Origin: Hirundichthys speculiger
Taxonomy: Eukaryota > Chordata > Actinopteri > Beloniformes > Exocoetidae
Direction: 5' to 3'
DNA length: 64,000 nucleotides
Assembly (NCBI GenBank): GCA_018398805.1
Contig: JAGFBZ010000687.1
Coordinates: 1-64,000, forward strand
Part shown: piece after piece, positions 23,872 to 35,379 of the stretch
Position numbering within the stretch: the first letter of the stretch is position 1
Layout of the letters: each line of letters opens with the position of its first letter
The notes under the pieces: generated by a model
Told to the model about the DNA's origin: nothing
Database searches by the model: none
Seen by the model: the letters and a program-made list of their open reading frames with translations, nothing else
Position numbers and translations under genes: made by a program

Positions 23872-25399
23872 GTTAGCAGTGGAGCTCATAACAGCTCCTG
23901 GAAGGTGAGGATATTTAAGAGACACTTGTTTATACTGATATTGTTCAACAGATTCCTCTTGGATTCCTTGTGACAAAGAAACTGACCTCAGAGATGATCC
24001 AGCTGTGACTGCAGCCGGTGACGTTAGTCCCAACAGCTGTTATTCAGCTCGTCAGTGAGATAATGGCAGAAAAATACAAGGTCCTAATTGAGTGTGTGTG
24101 TTTCTGTCGTCAACAGTCTGCCCAACCATCCCTTCCCTGCATTTAGACATAAACCAGTCGTGCTACATTTCCTGTTTGCCATTTAGAAAATAACAAAAAA
24201 AAAAAAAAAGAAAAAGCCAGGCCAACAAAGACATAAAAAGCAGAAGGAGAAACAAAGTGCTGTACTAGCACTCTTGTCAGGACACGCGCCGACACGCATA
24301 TATGCAGGCAGAGCCGGCAGACGGGCAGCATGTGGAGCCTCTGGACGGCCACCTCTGCTGATCAGCACCACACAAATCCATTTCAGACAGGCTGTCGCTG
24401 TGCCAGTTTTCTCTCACTGCCCGTGAGCTACATTATCTGACTTGGTGCACAATCCAATCAGCCAATCACAGGGCCAGACTCAAGGTGACGGACCCAGACA
24501 CGGGCCGGTCGTCATTAGCCTTGTTAGCAACCAGCCGAAGCACCGCTCTGCACATCAACTTGTTTCTATACGTCAATGCAATATGATGCTGTTCTTACGT
24601 GGCAGAAACGTCTTGGGATTTTTTACTTTCATCTATCTTAATCAGATTTTTCTATGCCAGGCCTTGTTAATGAAACCTTCCAGGATCTGTGAGTAGATCT
24701 GCACATAAACCCCACTTCGGAGCGTAGAACTCTTCCATATGAATGTGTGTACATTATTAAATTACCTCTCTGGTTAGCGTAAACCCCACCGATAGACCAC
24801 CTCATACGGAGGTGTGAAGGTGCGGACCGCCCGAGACGACTGTATGGTCCCTGTGATCTGGAAACCTTCGGTTAAACCGGTAAATCAAATGCTCTGCTCC
24901 CTGTGAGAAACCATGCCACCAGGACTTAATGCAGATATTTAAGGTTGTGTCTTCTGCCCAAAAGGTGAAGCAAAACTGGCTCAATGTGGCTCAATGTGAT
25001 TTTGAATGCAAAAAAGACATTAAGACATTTCTCTATAACAGAAAACTCTGCTGCAGACAACTGCATTACTCCGTTATTTCATAAAGCTCCATCAGGAGCC
25101 TGATGGCGCATCCCTGGACGTGTTATTGTGAAGGAACATCCGTGCATCCCGGATGTTCAGCTGTTGGCTGAGAGTTTCCCTCAGCCTCATCTTCCAGAAT
25201 AGTTCATCTATGTTACGTACTGACTCTGTTGTGACTCATGACCAAAGCTCCCGTGGGCCGAACATAATGGAGTTTTCAGCTACCAACCAGCAATCAACTG
25301 GCATTTTTTTTGTCTTTCTTGGGGACGTATCTGCTACATCTCAGTACCATCATTCCCAGATGTTGATCCTAACCTGTATCATTTTCACATCATGAGCAA

Positions 25400-25876
25400 T
25401 AGCGCTGTAGTAACACACTAATCTTGTGATACGTTATGGTACCAAACAATACGATACAATACAATACAATACGATACCCGATATCTGGTTCACGATACGA
25501 TATATATCGATATTCATCTTACAATACATTTACATCATTTTTGGAAAGATTTTAAAGGGACAAAGTGATTTTGGTGACATCTTGTGAGTGTTCCAATGAC
25601 TTTGTTTGAATTAATTGAACTGAAAGCATCAATTACACATTATATGGCTGACAGGCAGCTTGTAAATGCTTGGAGAAAATGAATAAAAGATTTGTTGAGA
25701 AAAATAGTTTCATTCATTTAAACAGTGCAAATTGTTGCTTGCAAGCTTTTAAAGGTGGGACACGGGGGTTTTGAAAGACGCTTAGAATATCGATACCCGC
25801 AGCTGAAAAATCGATACTCTCTGGGGAAATAAAATATCGATATATATCGCAGAATCGATAAAATCGCTCGGCTCTA
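25400..25876. mobile_element. hAT element related to 9015-10017
   Basis: TAGCGCTGTAGTAAC to TCGCTCGGCTCTA is flanked by ATGAGCAA and ACGAGCAA (25392-25399, 25877-25884; seven of eight). The body shares TTGTGAGTGTTCCAATGACT with the copy at 16429-17025. Confidence 0.85.
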
Positions 25877-26706
25877 ACGAGCAAGGATCCATTTGCATTT
25901 GTTAAACGGATACAACCCACTCCTGTAGAAAATTAGATTTTGCTGCATTTACCTGGTTTCCACTGAGCACACTCCGCTATCACACACATCCGCACTCAAT
26001 ATAAAGTCGACTGTCGGCTCCCCTCTGACCGCCAGACTCTACGAGCACAGCTCCCTGTAACTCTACCTCTAAATGCAGTTACTGTCAGGGCCTTCCCGTG
26101 GCATGCCCAGCATCCAATCTGCTCGCAGGCGTCCAAGCAGAAGAGAAGCCGATAGGTCGGGAGGGGGGGCTTTTTTGGGTGACGGATGGCTGAGCATGCG
26201 TCGCCTCTTCTCCCCTGTTCGCTGTTGAACGAGCATACCTCCTCCTGCAGGTATACCCGCTTATGTCATAGCTTTTGATCAGAATCAAAGCCTCATCCTC
26301 TGGAGCACAAAGTATCACTGAGACACTGAGCAATGATGAACCCAGACACCTGAAATATGATATGGGCAACAGACATGAGTGTGTTCACATCTCCAGACTG
26401 TTAAAAAAAAAAAAAGAGAGAGCAGACGCCCTGCACGCCAGGAACGAGCCGTTCGTCTGCAAGACTTGTGACCTAAAGCCGCTGCAGAGCCGCAACATGC
26501 TGAACACGTCCTGTGACAGGGCTTGTGATTGCTTCTTCATACTTCACCGCAGAGCAGCAGGCAGACTGGGCACTTTTATGTGTCTCAGAGCGCCGATCCC
26601 TTTAGAGCACATGTGTCAAACAGAAGGCCCGTGGGCCAAATGTGGCCTCGAGAGCTTGTGCACTATTGGCTTAAATTTTAAACCAATGTTTTAAGACTTA
26701 AATTAA

Positions 26707-27101
26707 AGGTGGGGTGGGTGTTGTTTTTTTGCAACACTTTTTACAATATTGCCTGAAAACCTTTTCACATTTCCATTGCACCCACTGAAATAAAATGTTT
26801 GCAAAAAAAACTAAACATTTTGGTCCAGTCTAGAAGGTATAATCAGAGAAAAACTCTGACCAATCAAAAAAGTGATCATCACTATTTTGATTGGCTGCCT
26901 AATACGTCCATCAAATATCACCCCTCCCTCCCTCCCTCCCTATGGTTCATGCAGTCGTGAATCATGTGAAGGCGTGGTTTAGAGGGGTGAGCTGAAGAGG
27001 AGGAGGCGGAGCCTTTGGGAGGAGGGAGGGAGTGTATATTTTCAAAATCTCACTTCAGTTGGATTGCTGGAACCGTTTTTCAAACAACACCTACTCCACC
27101 T
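26707..27101. mobile_element. nested TIR element at a TTAA target
   Basis: Inverted ends (AGGTGGGGTGGGTGTTG and CAACACCTACTCCACCT) lie between two TTAA sites (26703-26706, 27102-27105). The related hAT copy at 48.4 kb continues without interruption there. TTAA targeting is typical of piggyBac and Kolobok. Confidence 0.8.
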
Positions 27102-27253
27102 TTAAGCTTAAACCGCTTTAAAGCGCATATTGACAATAAACTACATCTCCCATCATGCACTTCGCTGTTACCCACAACGATAACGGTAGCAATGAGCGAC
27201 TCGATTTTTCAGAACTGATGGACTTAAGAAAAACCTTTATAAACTAACCCTGA

Positions 27254-27425
27254 CATGTCCAAGAAAAGAAAACTTGATGCACAAGGAAGGCAGTTTCATG
27301 AATGATGGGAAAACAACAGTATGTCTTTTGTGTTATGAGGCAGGTGTCAGTCGTGAAAGAGTTTAATCTACGTCGGCATTTTGACAGCAAACATGGAGCT
27401 AAGTATGCTAAATTTAGCCTGTAAG
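27254..27425 (+). pseudogene. hAT transposase N-terminal relic (BED-like zinc finger)
   Basis: The frame MSKKRKLDAQGRQFHE is followed, after stops and a frameshift, by a CLLC pair and then KEFNLRRHFDSKHGAKY. This gives the Cys-x2-Cys ... His-x4-His order of the BED finger found in Charlie/ZBED-type transposases. The catalytic domain is absent and the copy is inactive. Confidence 0.65.
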
Positions 27426-27516
27426 AAAAACAAAGAACTGTTTTTGCTTCTGAAACCAAGGTAATAGATACTCTTACAACCACAAACCCTGAGTTTAATA
27501 TAATAATGACTTAAAT

Positions 27517-27740
27517 CAGGGGTCTCAAACTGATCGGTTAAAGGGCCGTGTGGCTGCAGGTTTTTGTTCCAACCATGCAGAAACACAGCTGACTTGTTTC
27601 ATTCAATCAACTGAACTGGTTCAGACCTTCAGTGAAGACAACTAGTTGATTGACTAAAACAAGTCAGCTGTGTTTCTGCATGGTTGAAACAAAAACCTGC
27701 AGCCTCACCGGCCCTTTCATGGATCAGTTTGAGACCCCTG
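27517..27740. mobile_element. fold-back hAT MITE (224 bp)
   Basis: Near-perfect inverted arms begin CAGGGGTCTCAAACTGATC and end GATCAGTTTGAGACCCCTG. Flanks ACTTAAAT and ATTTAAAT match at seven of eight positions. The arms meet near AACTGGTTC, so RNA from this site would form a long hairpin. Confidence 0.9.
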
Positions 27741-28107
27741 ATTTAAATATTTGAAACTTGAATACAATTTGATTTACATTGTATTTTGTTACATTCATGC
27801 TGTCAATCTGGCCCTTCGATGGCAACCATGATGCTGATGTGGTCCTCAGTGAAAATGAGTCTGACCCCCCTGGTTTAGAGAATGTCCAGGTTTTCAGGGG
27901 CGACTTCATTAACTGTACATGGTGAGTCATGCCAGGCACAATCAGGCTACTGTTAGGGATGTGTGTGCATGTGTGCGTGCATGTGTGTGTGAGTGCTTAC
28001 ATAATGAGGTGCGTGCGTACATGGGTGTGATAGTTGTGGCAGAGGACATTAAGCTGTAATGAGTATCCAATTAAAGCAGAACCCACCATGCATGGAGATA
28101 ACCAATC

Positions 28108-28567
28108 CTAACCCCTAACCCCTAACCCTAACCCCTAACCCTTAACCCTAACTCTAACCCCTAACCCCTAACCCTAACCCTAACCCTAACCCTAACCCCT
28201 AACCCCTAACCCTAACCCCCTAACCCCTAACCTAACCCTAACCCTAACCCCTAACCCCTAACCCCTAACCCTAACCCTAACCTAACCTAACCCCTAACCC
28301 TAACCCTAACCCTAACCCTAACCCCCCCTAACCCCTAACCCTAACCCTAACCCCTAACCCCTAACCCTAACCCCCCTAACCCCTAACCCTAACCCTACCC
28401 TAACCCTAACCCCCAACCCCTAACTCTAACCTAACCTAACCCCTAACCCCTAACCCTAACCCCTAACCCCTAACCCTAACCTCTGACCCTAACCCTAACC
28501 CCAACCCCTAACTCCTAAACCTAACTCTAACCCCTAACCCCTAACCCTAACCCTAACCCCTAACCCT
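28108..28567. repeat. interstitial telomere-like array (CCCTAA variants)
   Basis: About 460 bp of CCCTAA, CCCCTAA and CCTAA units. Vertebrate telomeres are TTAGGG, but this block is degenerate and sits inside an intron with unique sequence on both sides, so it is interstitial and not a chromosome end. Short similar runs occur at 12543-12570 and 48347-48362. Confidence 0.92.
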
Positions 28568-29513
28568 ACGTACTGGGAGACAAATGCTCAGCAGAGACAC
28601 AGACATGCACTCCCACATGCGCCCATTGCCTTGCGCCAACATGCAGCAGCACCTGTTGCGATGTGCCGCTGCGTCATCCTGCGCCGCAGCCCAGAGAAAG
28701 AGACTCTGTTTGGACTCAGTCGCGCTGAATTTACGGCCGACAATAGCCGGGGAGGATGATTACCGCCGACGTTTCCAGTTTACTGCTAATGACAGAAAGA
28801 AGGACCGCGGCGGGAGGAACTGAGCTCATGCTTTTGTTCGAGTGAAACGTGAAAACATCGGTCTCTCCGGTGGCTTCGGCGTCTTGGCCGAGAGTTTCCA
28901 AACGCGGCATTTTGTTTAGTTTGACTCACCGCGTATTTATGGAGGGTTTCGAGCATGAAAAGGATGATTACAAGTAAAACAAAAACCATGTGTTAGGGCT
29001 GGCGTTTAGCATTCAAGTGGCGGGTGGAACAGATGAAACAGAGTCTGGAGGAAGTCAGGGGTTTTTACAGTCTGAGACAGCCTGGAATGAGACGTCCTGC
29101 ATCTTTATTTTTGTTGTCGTCGTTGCTGAGCTCAGGTCACGATTCAGCTGTGAATGTTTGCAGTGTGAAGCCATCCGGTTTGATGCCTGAGTTTCATCTC
29201 AGAGAATTGTGTTTTTTAGTTGTTGTGTTTGGGGCAGCTGGAGAAGCATCTCCTGGGTAAGAAAACTGCCTTGAGGGTTGCATCTGCACGTTTGCTGGGT
29301 TGAAAAATGAGGCCATGAACGTGACCGGCAGGTCTAACTGAAGCTTTGTGGGCACAGGGGAAGGCATTTGGGTCCAGCAGACCTACGACGGTTGAAGGGA
29401 CCAGGGGGACTCCCCTGAATACCTTCTAGGAATTGAATCTGGCACTTGCAACACGGATGGGAATGCTGAAGTGACAGAACAGTTAGCAGAGGGGTCACAG
29501 CAATAGGGGTGAG

Positions 29514-31600
29514 TATTGGCAAGGACCTCGCAATACGATATGTATCATTATACTTGGGTCGCGATACGGTATTATCACGATATCACGATGTATTGCGATA
29601 TTCTACCCAGTTAATATCAAAATTAAAAGTAGAGATGAAAAATCAAGTTGCTGTATATGTTCATCAGATGATATTGATCATTCAGAGGACAAATTAAGTC
29701 AAAACTATTTGCTTCAAAAATAACCTATTTATTGTTTATTATTAGTGTTTTTGCAAATTTAAGTAACAATTAGTAACCAATAAAAAATCAATATTGGGAG
29801 CTGAAAAAATTCGATATTATATTAGGTGGCCAAAAAATCGCGATATATTGCCAAATCGATTTTTTTTAACACCTCTATTCGTGTCGTTGTGTTCACACCG
29901 ACCCAAGTGGGCCGAACTAAATTGAGTTTTCAACCACCAACCAGCATTCAATTTATTATTAGTGTTTTTTGAAAAAAATCGATATTAGGAGCTGAAAAGT
30001 CGATATTATATTGGGTGGCCGAAAATCGCGATATATTGCCAAATCGATTTTTTTCACACCCCTATTTGTGTCGTTGTGTTCCCACCAACCCAAGTGGGCC
30101 GAACTAAATGGAGTTTTTCAGCTACTAACCAGCATTCAATTTATTATTAGTTTTTTTTTTGAAAAAAATCAAAAAATCGATATTAGTAACTGAAAAATCG
30201 ATATTATATTGGGCAGCCGAAATTCGCGATATATTGCCAAATCGATTTTTTTCACACCCCTATTTGTGTCATTGTGTTCCCACCAACCCAAGTGGGCCGA
30301 ACTAAATGGAGTTTTCAGCTACTAACCAGCATTCAATTTATTATTAGTGTTTTTGAAAAAATCAAAGAAATCGATATTAGTAGCTGAAAAATCGATATTA
30401 TATTGGGCAGCCGAAATTCGCGATATATTGCCAAATCGATTTTTTTCACACCCCTATTTGTGTCATTGTGTTCCCACCAACCCAAGTGGGCCGAACTAAA
30501 TGGAGTTTTCAGCTACCAACCAGCATTCAATTTATTATTAGTGTTTTTTGAAAAAAATCGATATTAGGAGCTGAAAAGTCGATATTATATTGGGTGTCCG
30601 AAAATCGCGATATATTGCCAAATCGATTTTTTTCACACCCCTATTTGTGTCGTTGTGTTCCCACCAACCCAAGTGGGCCGAACTAAATGGAGTTTTCAGC
30701 TACTAACCAGCATTCAATTTATTATTAGTGTTTTTGAAAAAATCAAAAAAATCGATATTAGTAGCTGAAAAATCGATATTATATTGGGCAGCCGAAATTC
30801 GCGATATATTGCCTTAATCGATTTTTTTCACACCCCTATCTGTGTCATTGTGTTCCCACCAACCCAAGTGGGCCGAACTAAATGGAGTTTTCAGCTACTA
30901 ACCAGCATTCAATTTATTATTAGTTTTTTTGAAAAAATCAAAAAAATCGATATTAGTAGCTGAAAAATCGATATTATATTGGGCAGCCGAAATTCGCGAT
31001 ATATTGCCAAATCGATTTTTTTCACACCCCTATTTGTGTCGTTGTGTTCCCACCGACCCAAGTGGGCCGAACTAAATGGAGTTTTCAGCTACCAACCAGC
31101 ATTCAATTTATTATTAGTGTTTTTTGAAAAAAATCGATATTAGGAGCTGAAAAGTCGATATTATATTGGGTGGCCGAAAATCGCGATATATTGCCAAATC
31201 AATTTTTTTCACACCCTTATTTGTGTCGTTGTGTTCCCACCAACCCAAGTGGGCCGAACTAAATGGAGTTTTCAGCTACTAACCAGCATTCAATTTATTA
31301 TTAGTTTTTTTGAAAAAATCAAAAAAATCAATATTAGTAGCTGAAAAATCGATATTATATTGGGCAGCCGAAATTCGCAATATATTGCCAAATCGATTTT
31401 TTTCACACCCCTATTTGTGTCATTGTGTTCCCACTGACCCAAGTGGGCCGAACTAAATGGAGTTTTCAGCTACTAACCAGCATTCAATTTATTATTAGTG
31501 TTTTTGAAAAAATCGATATTAGGAGCTGAAAAATCGATATTGTATTGGGCGGCCGAAAATTGCGATATATTGCCAAATCGATTTTTTTTTCACACCCCTA
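29514..31600. mobile_element. TAGGGGTG-family hAT with amplified 3' end (about 2.1 kb)
   Basis: TAGGGGTGAGTATTGGCAAGG starts the element and TTTTTTTCACACCCCTA ends it. Perfect 8-bp duplications CACAGCAA (29506-29513, 31601-31608) show the whole block is one insertion. From about 29876 the 3' portion is repeated about nine times in 185-198 bp units. Confidence 0.92.
29876..31600. repeat. tandem array of about nine 185-198 bp units with a-b-b order
   Basis: Each unit runs from TTTGTGTCGTTGTGTTCCC to GATTTTTTTCACACCCCTA. Type a has TTAGGAGCTGAAAAGTCG and a GGGTGGCCG-like word. Type b has an extra AATCAAAAA, TTAGTAGCTGAAAAATCG and GGGCAGCCG. Reading along, the order is a b b a b b a b, then a distinct last unit. 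Confidence 0.88.
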
Positions 31601-32394
31601 CACAGCAAGGCATAAAAGCTGGATAGATTAGGGCTTTGCCTTGGTTTTTGGAGGCCAATGTTGAGAACTGGTTAAATGCATTTGTACCACTTTACGTGTT
31701 CAACCAATCACCAAAAAGAAAATCACAGAAAAAGCTCTCTGTGGTCAGAAGACACCTGGAGATACTGTCAAATCTGCCTCATCCAGATAAAGCAAATTCT
31801 GTATGATGGCTAACTCTATGCAGCATTGCAAAGCCAGTTAACTGATCTAATTAAGATGTTGTTTTGCATTTTTTTAGAAGATATATCTGAGCGTCGATCT
31901 CCACACCCTTCACAACTCAAAGCTCCACACTGGCTCAGTTTGTGCTCTGCGTAGGTGCTTTCAGATCACTGGACCTATGGAGGCACCGCTTCTTTTTTTT
32001 GTGTCTTCACCAAAGTGACAGCTTACGATTGCAGCTCACAAACTGTTTTGTTGGGTTGTTCTTTTTACCTTCTACTTCAGACTGGGAGCTTGAGAGGAAC
32101 CACCGGAGACGCAACGGCAGGGCGGTTGGTTGAAATGACACAATCGCGTGGTTTCTGTCCAGACGAAGTAAGCCAGACGCCAGAAAATGACATTTACAAA
32201 GCTATTACTGCAAAAAGTTGGGCACGTAAACGTGAGCCTCTGAAAACCTAACCTTGGGAGTTCAAGGAACTCGCAAGTCCCGATAAACCTGCAGAGAAAG
32301 CCTGAAAATGCTTTGGTCCAAATGTGCCGAATGAGTCTACTTTAATGGAAGAATAGAAAACTTTTTAAAAATATGCTTTGTAGAGCCTGGATAA

Positions 32395-32716
32395 TAGCGC
32401 TGTGAAAAAAAATCGATTTGGCAATATATCACGATTTTTGGCCGCCCAATATAATATCGATTTTTCAGCTTCTAATATCGCTTTTTTTTTCAAAAACACT
32501 ACTAGTAAAGAATAAATAGGTTGTTTTGAAGCAAATAGTTTTGACTCAATTTGTCCTCTAAATGATCAATATCATCTGATGAACATATACAGGTACTTGA
32601 TTTTTCATCTCTACTTCTAATTTTGATATTAACTGGGTAGAATATCGCAATATTTCACAATATCGCACGATAATATCATATCGTGACCCAAGTATTATCG
32701 TATTGTGAGGTCCCTA
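32395..32716. mobile_element. TAGGGGTG-family hAT MITE (322 bp)
   Basis: TAGCGCTGTGAAAAAAAATCG to TGTGAGGTCCCTA is flanked by CTGGATAA and CTGGATAG (seven of eight). The right end has lost the CCAATACTCACC segment. Confidence 0.8.
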
Positions 32717-33323
32717 CTGGATAGGTAATGTAATATTGTAATCCCTGCTATGTTCAACCTCTGAGACAGTGGACAGGGTGAAGCTCGTCTAGACGCACCG
32801 ATGGGACGGTGACGCTCCAACCAGCGTACAAGCCAATCAAGGGAAGTTCGGCTAACTGCTCCAGCTTCAAACTGCCAGTCCAGAGCTACAACTTGGCTCG
32901 AGTTTCTTTAAAAGCGAGCAACGGAAACCTTAGGACCATGCATCTGTTTCTTAAAGACGGGTAGAGCCAGGTCCAACAAAGCTAACCCCGCGCCAGCTGC
33001 AACGCACCTGTCTCACCTGGTCTGCTTTTCCTGGCTCCACTGGGCAACAAGGTTTCTACATGCAGCACATGACGCAAGACAAGCGGCGTTCAGAGAGCGT
33101 AATCAGACAGGGGGGCAGCTGCGTGTTGCTTGATGCATGAACTCCCAGAGTGGTCAGTAATTGAGGGCTGCATGTGGACAGGACAGGACAGGACAGACAG
33201 ATCGGTCCCAGTGGACGTGATCTGCTGGGAAGATGAACATGACGTACACTCTTTCATACAAGTATATATTTAAAAAATTAGGACCTCTGAAGAGGCCCGG
33301 CGCTGCTGCAGTGCACTCCAACA

Positions 33324-33573
33324 TAGGGGTGTGTATTGGCAAGGACCTCGCAATACGATATGTATCATGATACTTGGGTCATGATACGATATTATCACGA
33401 TATATTGTGATATTCTACCCAGTTAATATCAAAATTAAAAGTAGAGATGAAAAATCAAGTTGCTGTATATGTTCATCATATGATATTGATCATTCAGAGG
33501 ACAAATTGAGTACAAACTATTTGCTTCAAAACAACTTATTTATTGTTTATTATTAGTGTTTTTGCAAACTGAT
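33324..33573. mobile_element. TAGGGGTG-family hAT MITE, 3' truncated
   Basis: It begins TAGGGGTGTGTATTGGCAAGG and continues with the family body to TTATTAGTGTTTTTGCAAA, then changes to unrelated sequence without the second end. Confidence 0.75.
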
Positions 33574-33750
33574 TCTCTTAAAACCTTTGTGAAAAACCCA
33601 TGTGAGCAGAACAGGACTGCTCTCTTTGTTTCGACTGGTCGTCATCATCTCATCTCAGGCTTCCTGCACCAGAGACAGACTGAGCTGAGCTGAGAGGGTG
33701 AAGACAACTCCCAACAACTGCCGCATGTCCGGGATCATCATCAGCAACAT

Positions 33751-34125
33751 TAGGGGTGTGAAAAAAAATCGATTTGGCGATATATCGCGATTTTCAGCCG
33801 CCCGATATAGTATCGATTTTTCAGCTCCTAATATAGATTTTTTTTTTTAGGAAAATTCATTCATTCACTTAAATGTGCAAAAACACTAATAATAAACAAT
33901 AAATAGGTTGTTTTGAAGCAAATAGTTTTGACTCAATTTGTCCTCTGAATGATCAATATCATCTGATGAACATATACAGCAACTCGATTTTTCATTTCTA
34001 CTTTTAATTTTGATAATAACTGAGTAGAATATCGTGATATATGTGATATCGTGATAATATCGTATCGTGATTCAAGTATCATGATACATATCGTTTTGCG
34101 AGGTCCTTGCCAATACTCACTCCTA
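33751..34125. mobile_element. TAGGGGTG-family hAT MITE in inverted-duplication arm
   Basis: TAGGGGTGTGAAAAAAAATCG to CCAATACTCACTCCTA. Its flanks do not match each other (AGCAACAT and ATAACTGA), but the right flank is the complement of the left flank of 18909-19263, consistent with a duplicated segment. Confidence 0.8.
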
Positions 34126-34239
34126 ATAACTGATAACATTATTGTTGTCTCATGTATCACTGACACATGAAAGCACCAGAATCCATCAATGCGCCCAGTT
34201 AGTAATGCAGCAAATTAAGAAAAAGAGACGGCAGCAGAC

Positions 34240-34723
34240 TAGGGGTGTGAAAAAAATCAATTTGGCAATATATCGCGATTTTCGGCCACCCAATATAATA
34301 TCCATTTTTCAGCTCCTAATATCGATTTTTTTTTTAAGGAAACTTTTATTCTGTTTATTTTATTTTATTTATTTATTAAATGTGCAAAAACACTAATAAT
34401 AAACAATAAAGCAAATAGTTTTGACTCAATTCGTCCTCTGAATGATCAATATCATCTGATGAACATATACAGCAACTTGATTTTTCATCTCTACTTTTAA
34501 TTTGGATTTTAACTGGGTAGAATATCACAATATATAGGGATATCGCGATATCGTGATATTATCGCATCGTGACCCAAGTATCATGATACATATCGTATTG
34601 TGAGGTCTTTGCCACCTCTACTTTTAATTTTGATATTAACTGGGTATCGCGATAATATCGTATCGTGACCCAAGCATCATGATACATATCGTATTGTGAG
34701 GTCCTTGCCAATACTCACCCCTA
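34240..34723. mobile_element. TAGGGGTG-family hAT MITE (484 bp), inverted partner of 18311-18794
   Basis: It is flanked by perfect CAGCAGAC duplications (34232-34239, 34724-34731), the complement of GTCTGCTG at the partner copy. A short internal repeat of ACTTTTAATTTTGATATTAA is present near the right end. Confidence 0.92.
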
Positions 34724-34764
34724 CAGCAGACTGGACTGAGAACAAAATGAAGGGACTGTCTCAT

Positions 34765-34887
34765 CTCTACTTTTGATTTTGATATTAACTGGGTAGAACA
34801 TCGCAATATATCGTGGTATCATGATATCGTGATCATATCTTATCGTGACCCAAGTATCATGATACATATCGTATTGAGAGGTCCTTA
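34765..34887. mobile_element. TAGGGGTG-family hAT fragment
   Basis: CTCATCTCTACTTTTGATTT to GTATTGAGAGGTCCTTA covers only the right part of the family, lacks the terminal motif, and begins where the inverted duplication stops. Confidence 0.6.
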
Positions 34888-35349
34888 ATTAACATCGCCT
34901 TGAACATGCATCCATCCTGGAAACTCAACAACACACCTAGATTATTATTACCTCAGCACCTATAAGAAATCACATTATACTGTTTTTTTTTCCTCCTTTA
35001 GTTGATTTGTTTGTTCTGTGCGGCTCGTATAGGAGCTCTGCTGACTCATGTGTCAAGTTTTTAGAGTGAAACGGGACAACAATAGACTGCTGAGTGCCTT
35101 TCCTTTGTTCATGCACTCACTGGAGACTTCTTTTCTGTGTCCTTCACCCACAACATTAATCCACTAACACATAAACTGTTAACTCTTGAGTTAATAAATG
35201 TCTCAGTTCAGCTCATGTCAGACCTGCAGATGATTCGGGATGGCTGATTCCAGATTGATTGGAGGACGAAAAAAAAAAAAACAGGCACTGGCCCTTTAAA
35301 TGGAGAACCTGCTGAATGAGTCCTTAGAATAAAGAGGGAACAAACTCAC

Positions 35350-35379
35350 CGCCGCGGACCGACGCATGGCAGACATCAT
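35350..35379 (-). CDS. tnfrsf21: tnfrsf21 coding exon 1 (start of signal peptide)
   Basis: On the minus strand, ATG at 35379-35377 opens ten codons (MMSAMRRSAA) and is followed at once by a GTGAGT donor (GT at 35349-35348). An in-frame TAG directly precedes the first ATG, so translation cannot start further upstream; the second ATG is the alternative start. The phase-0 junction joins exactly to exon 2, whose first residues are [11 protein letters not shown]. Together they make a basic n-region, a hydrophobic core and a small-residue cleavage site, which is a normal type I signal peptide. In DR6 the leader directs the receptor to the cell surface. The exon sits at the edge of a CpG-rich block, as expected for a first exon. 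The signal-peptide fit across a 19 kb intron is strong evidence, but no transcript was available to confirm it. Confidence 0.85.

Larger units (their letters stand above)
26608..27872 (+). mobile_element. hAT (Charlie-like) element with two nested insertions
   Basis: CACATGTGTCAAACAGAAGG to GAGTCTGACCCCCCTG is flanked by CTTTAGAG and GTTTAGAG (26600-26607, 27873-27880; seven of eight). The interior keeps a decayed transposase N-terminus (27254-27425). A related partial copy lies inverted at about 48240-48594. Confidence 0.85.
16369..35349 (-). other. tnfrsf21 intron 1
   Basis: A 19 kb intron lies between the GTGAGT donor of exon 1 and the CTCAG acceptor of exon 2. It is filled largely by TAGGGGTG-ended hAT MITEs and related elements. 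17034-18260, 19300-22270, 23880-25390, 28570-29500 and 31610-32390 contain no gene or repeat that I can name, except for microsatellites. Confidence 0.8.

Noticed and set aside
28108..28567. True chromosome end
   Set aside because: Non-repetitive sequence continues for tens of kilobases on both sides and the array is degenerate.
29876..31600. CRISPR-like regularly repeated array
   Set aside because: The units are 185-198 bp with no alternation of short repeats and unique spacers, in a vertebrate genome, and are bounded by a hAT target duplication.
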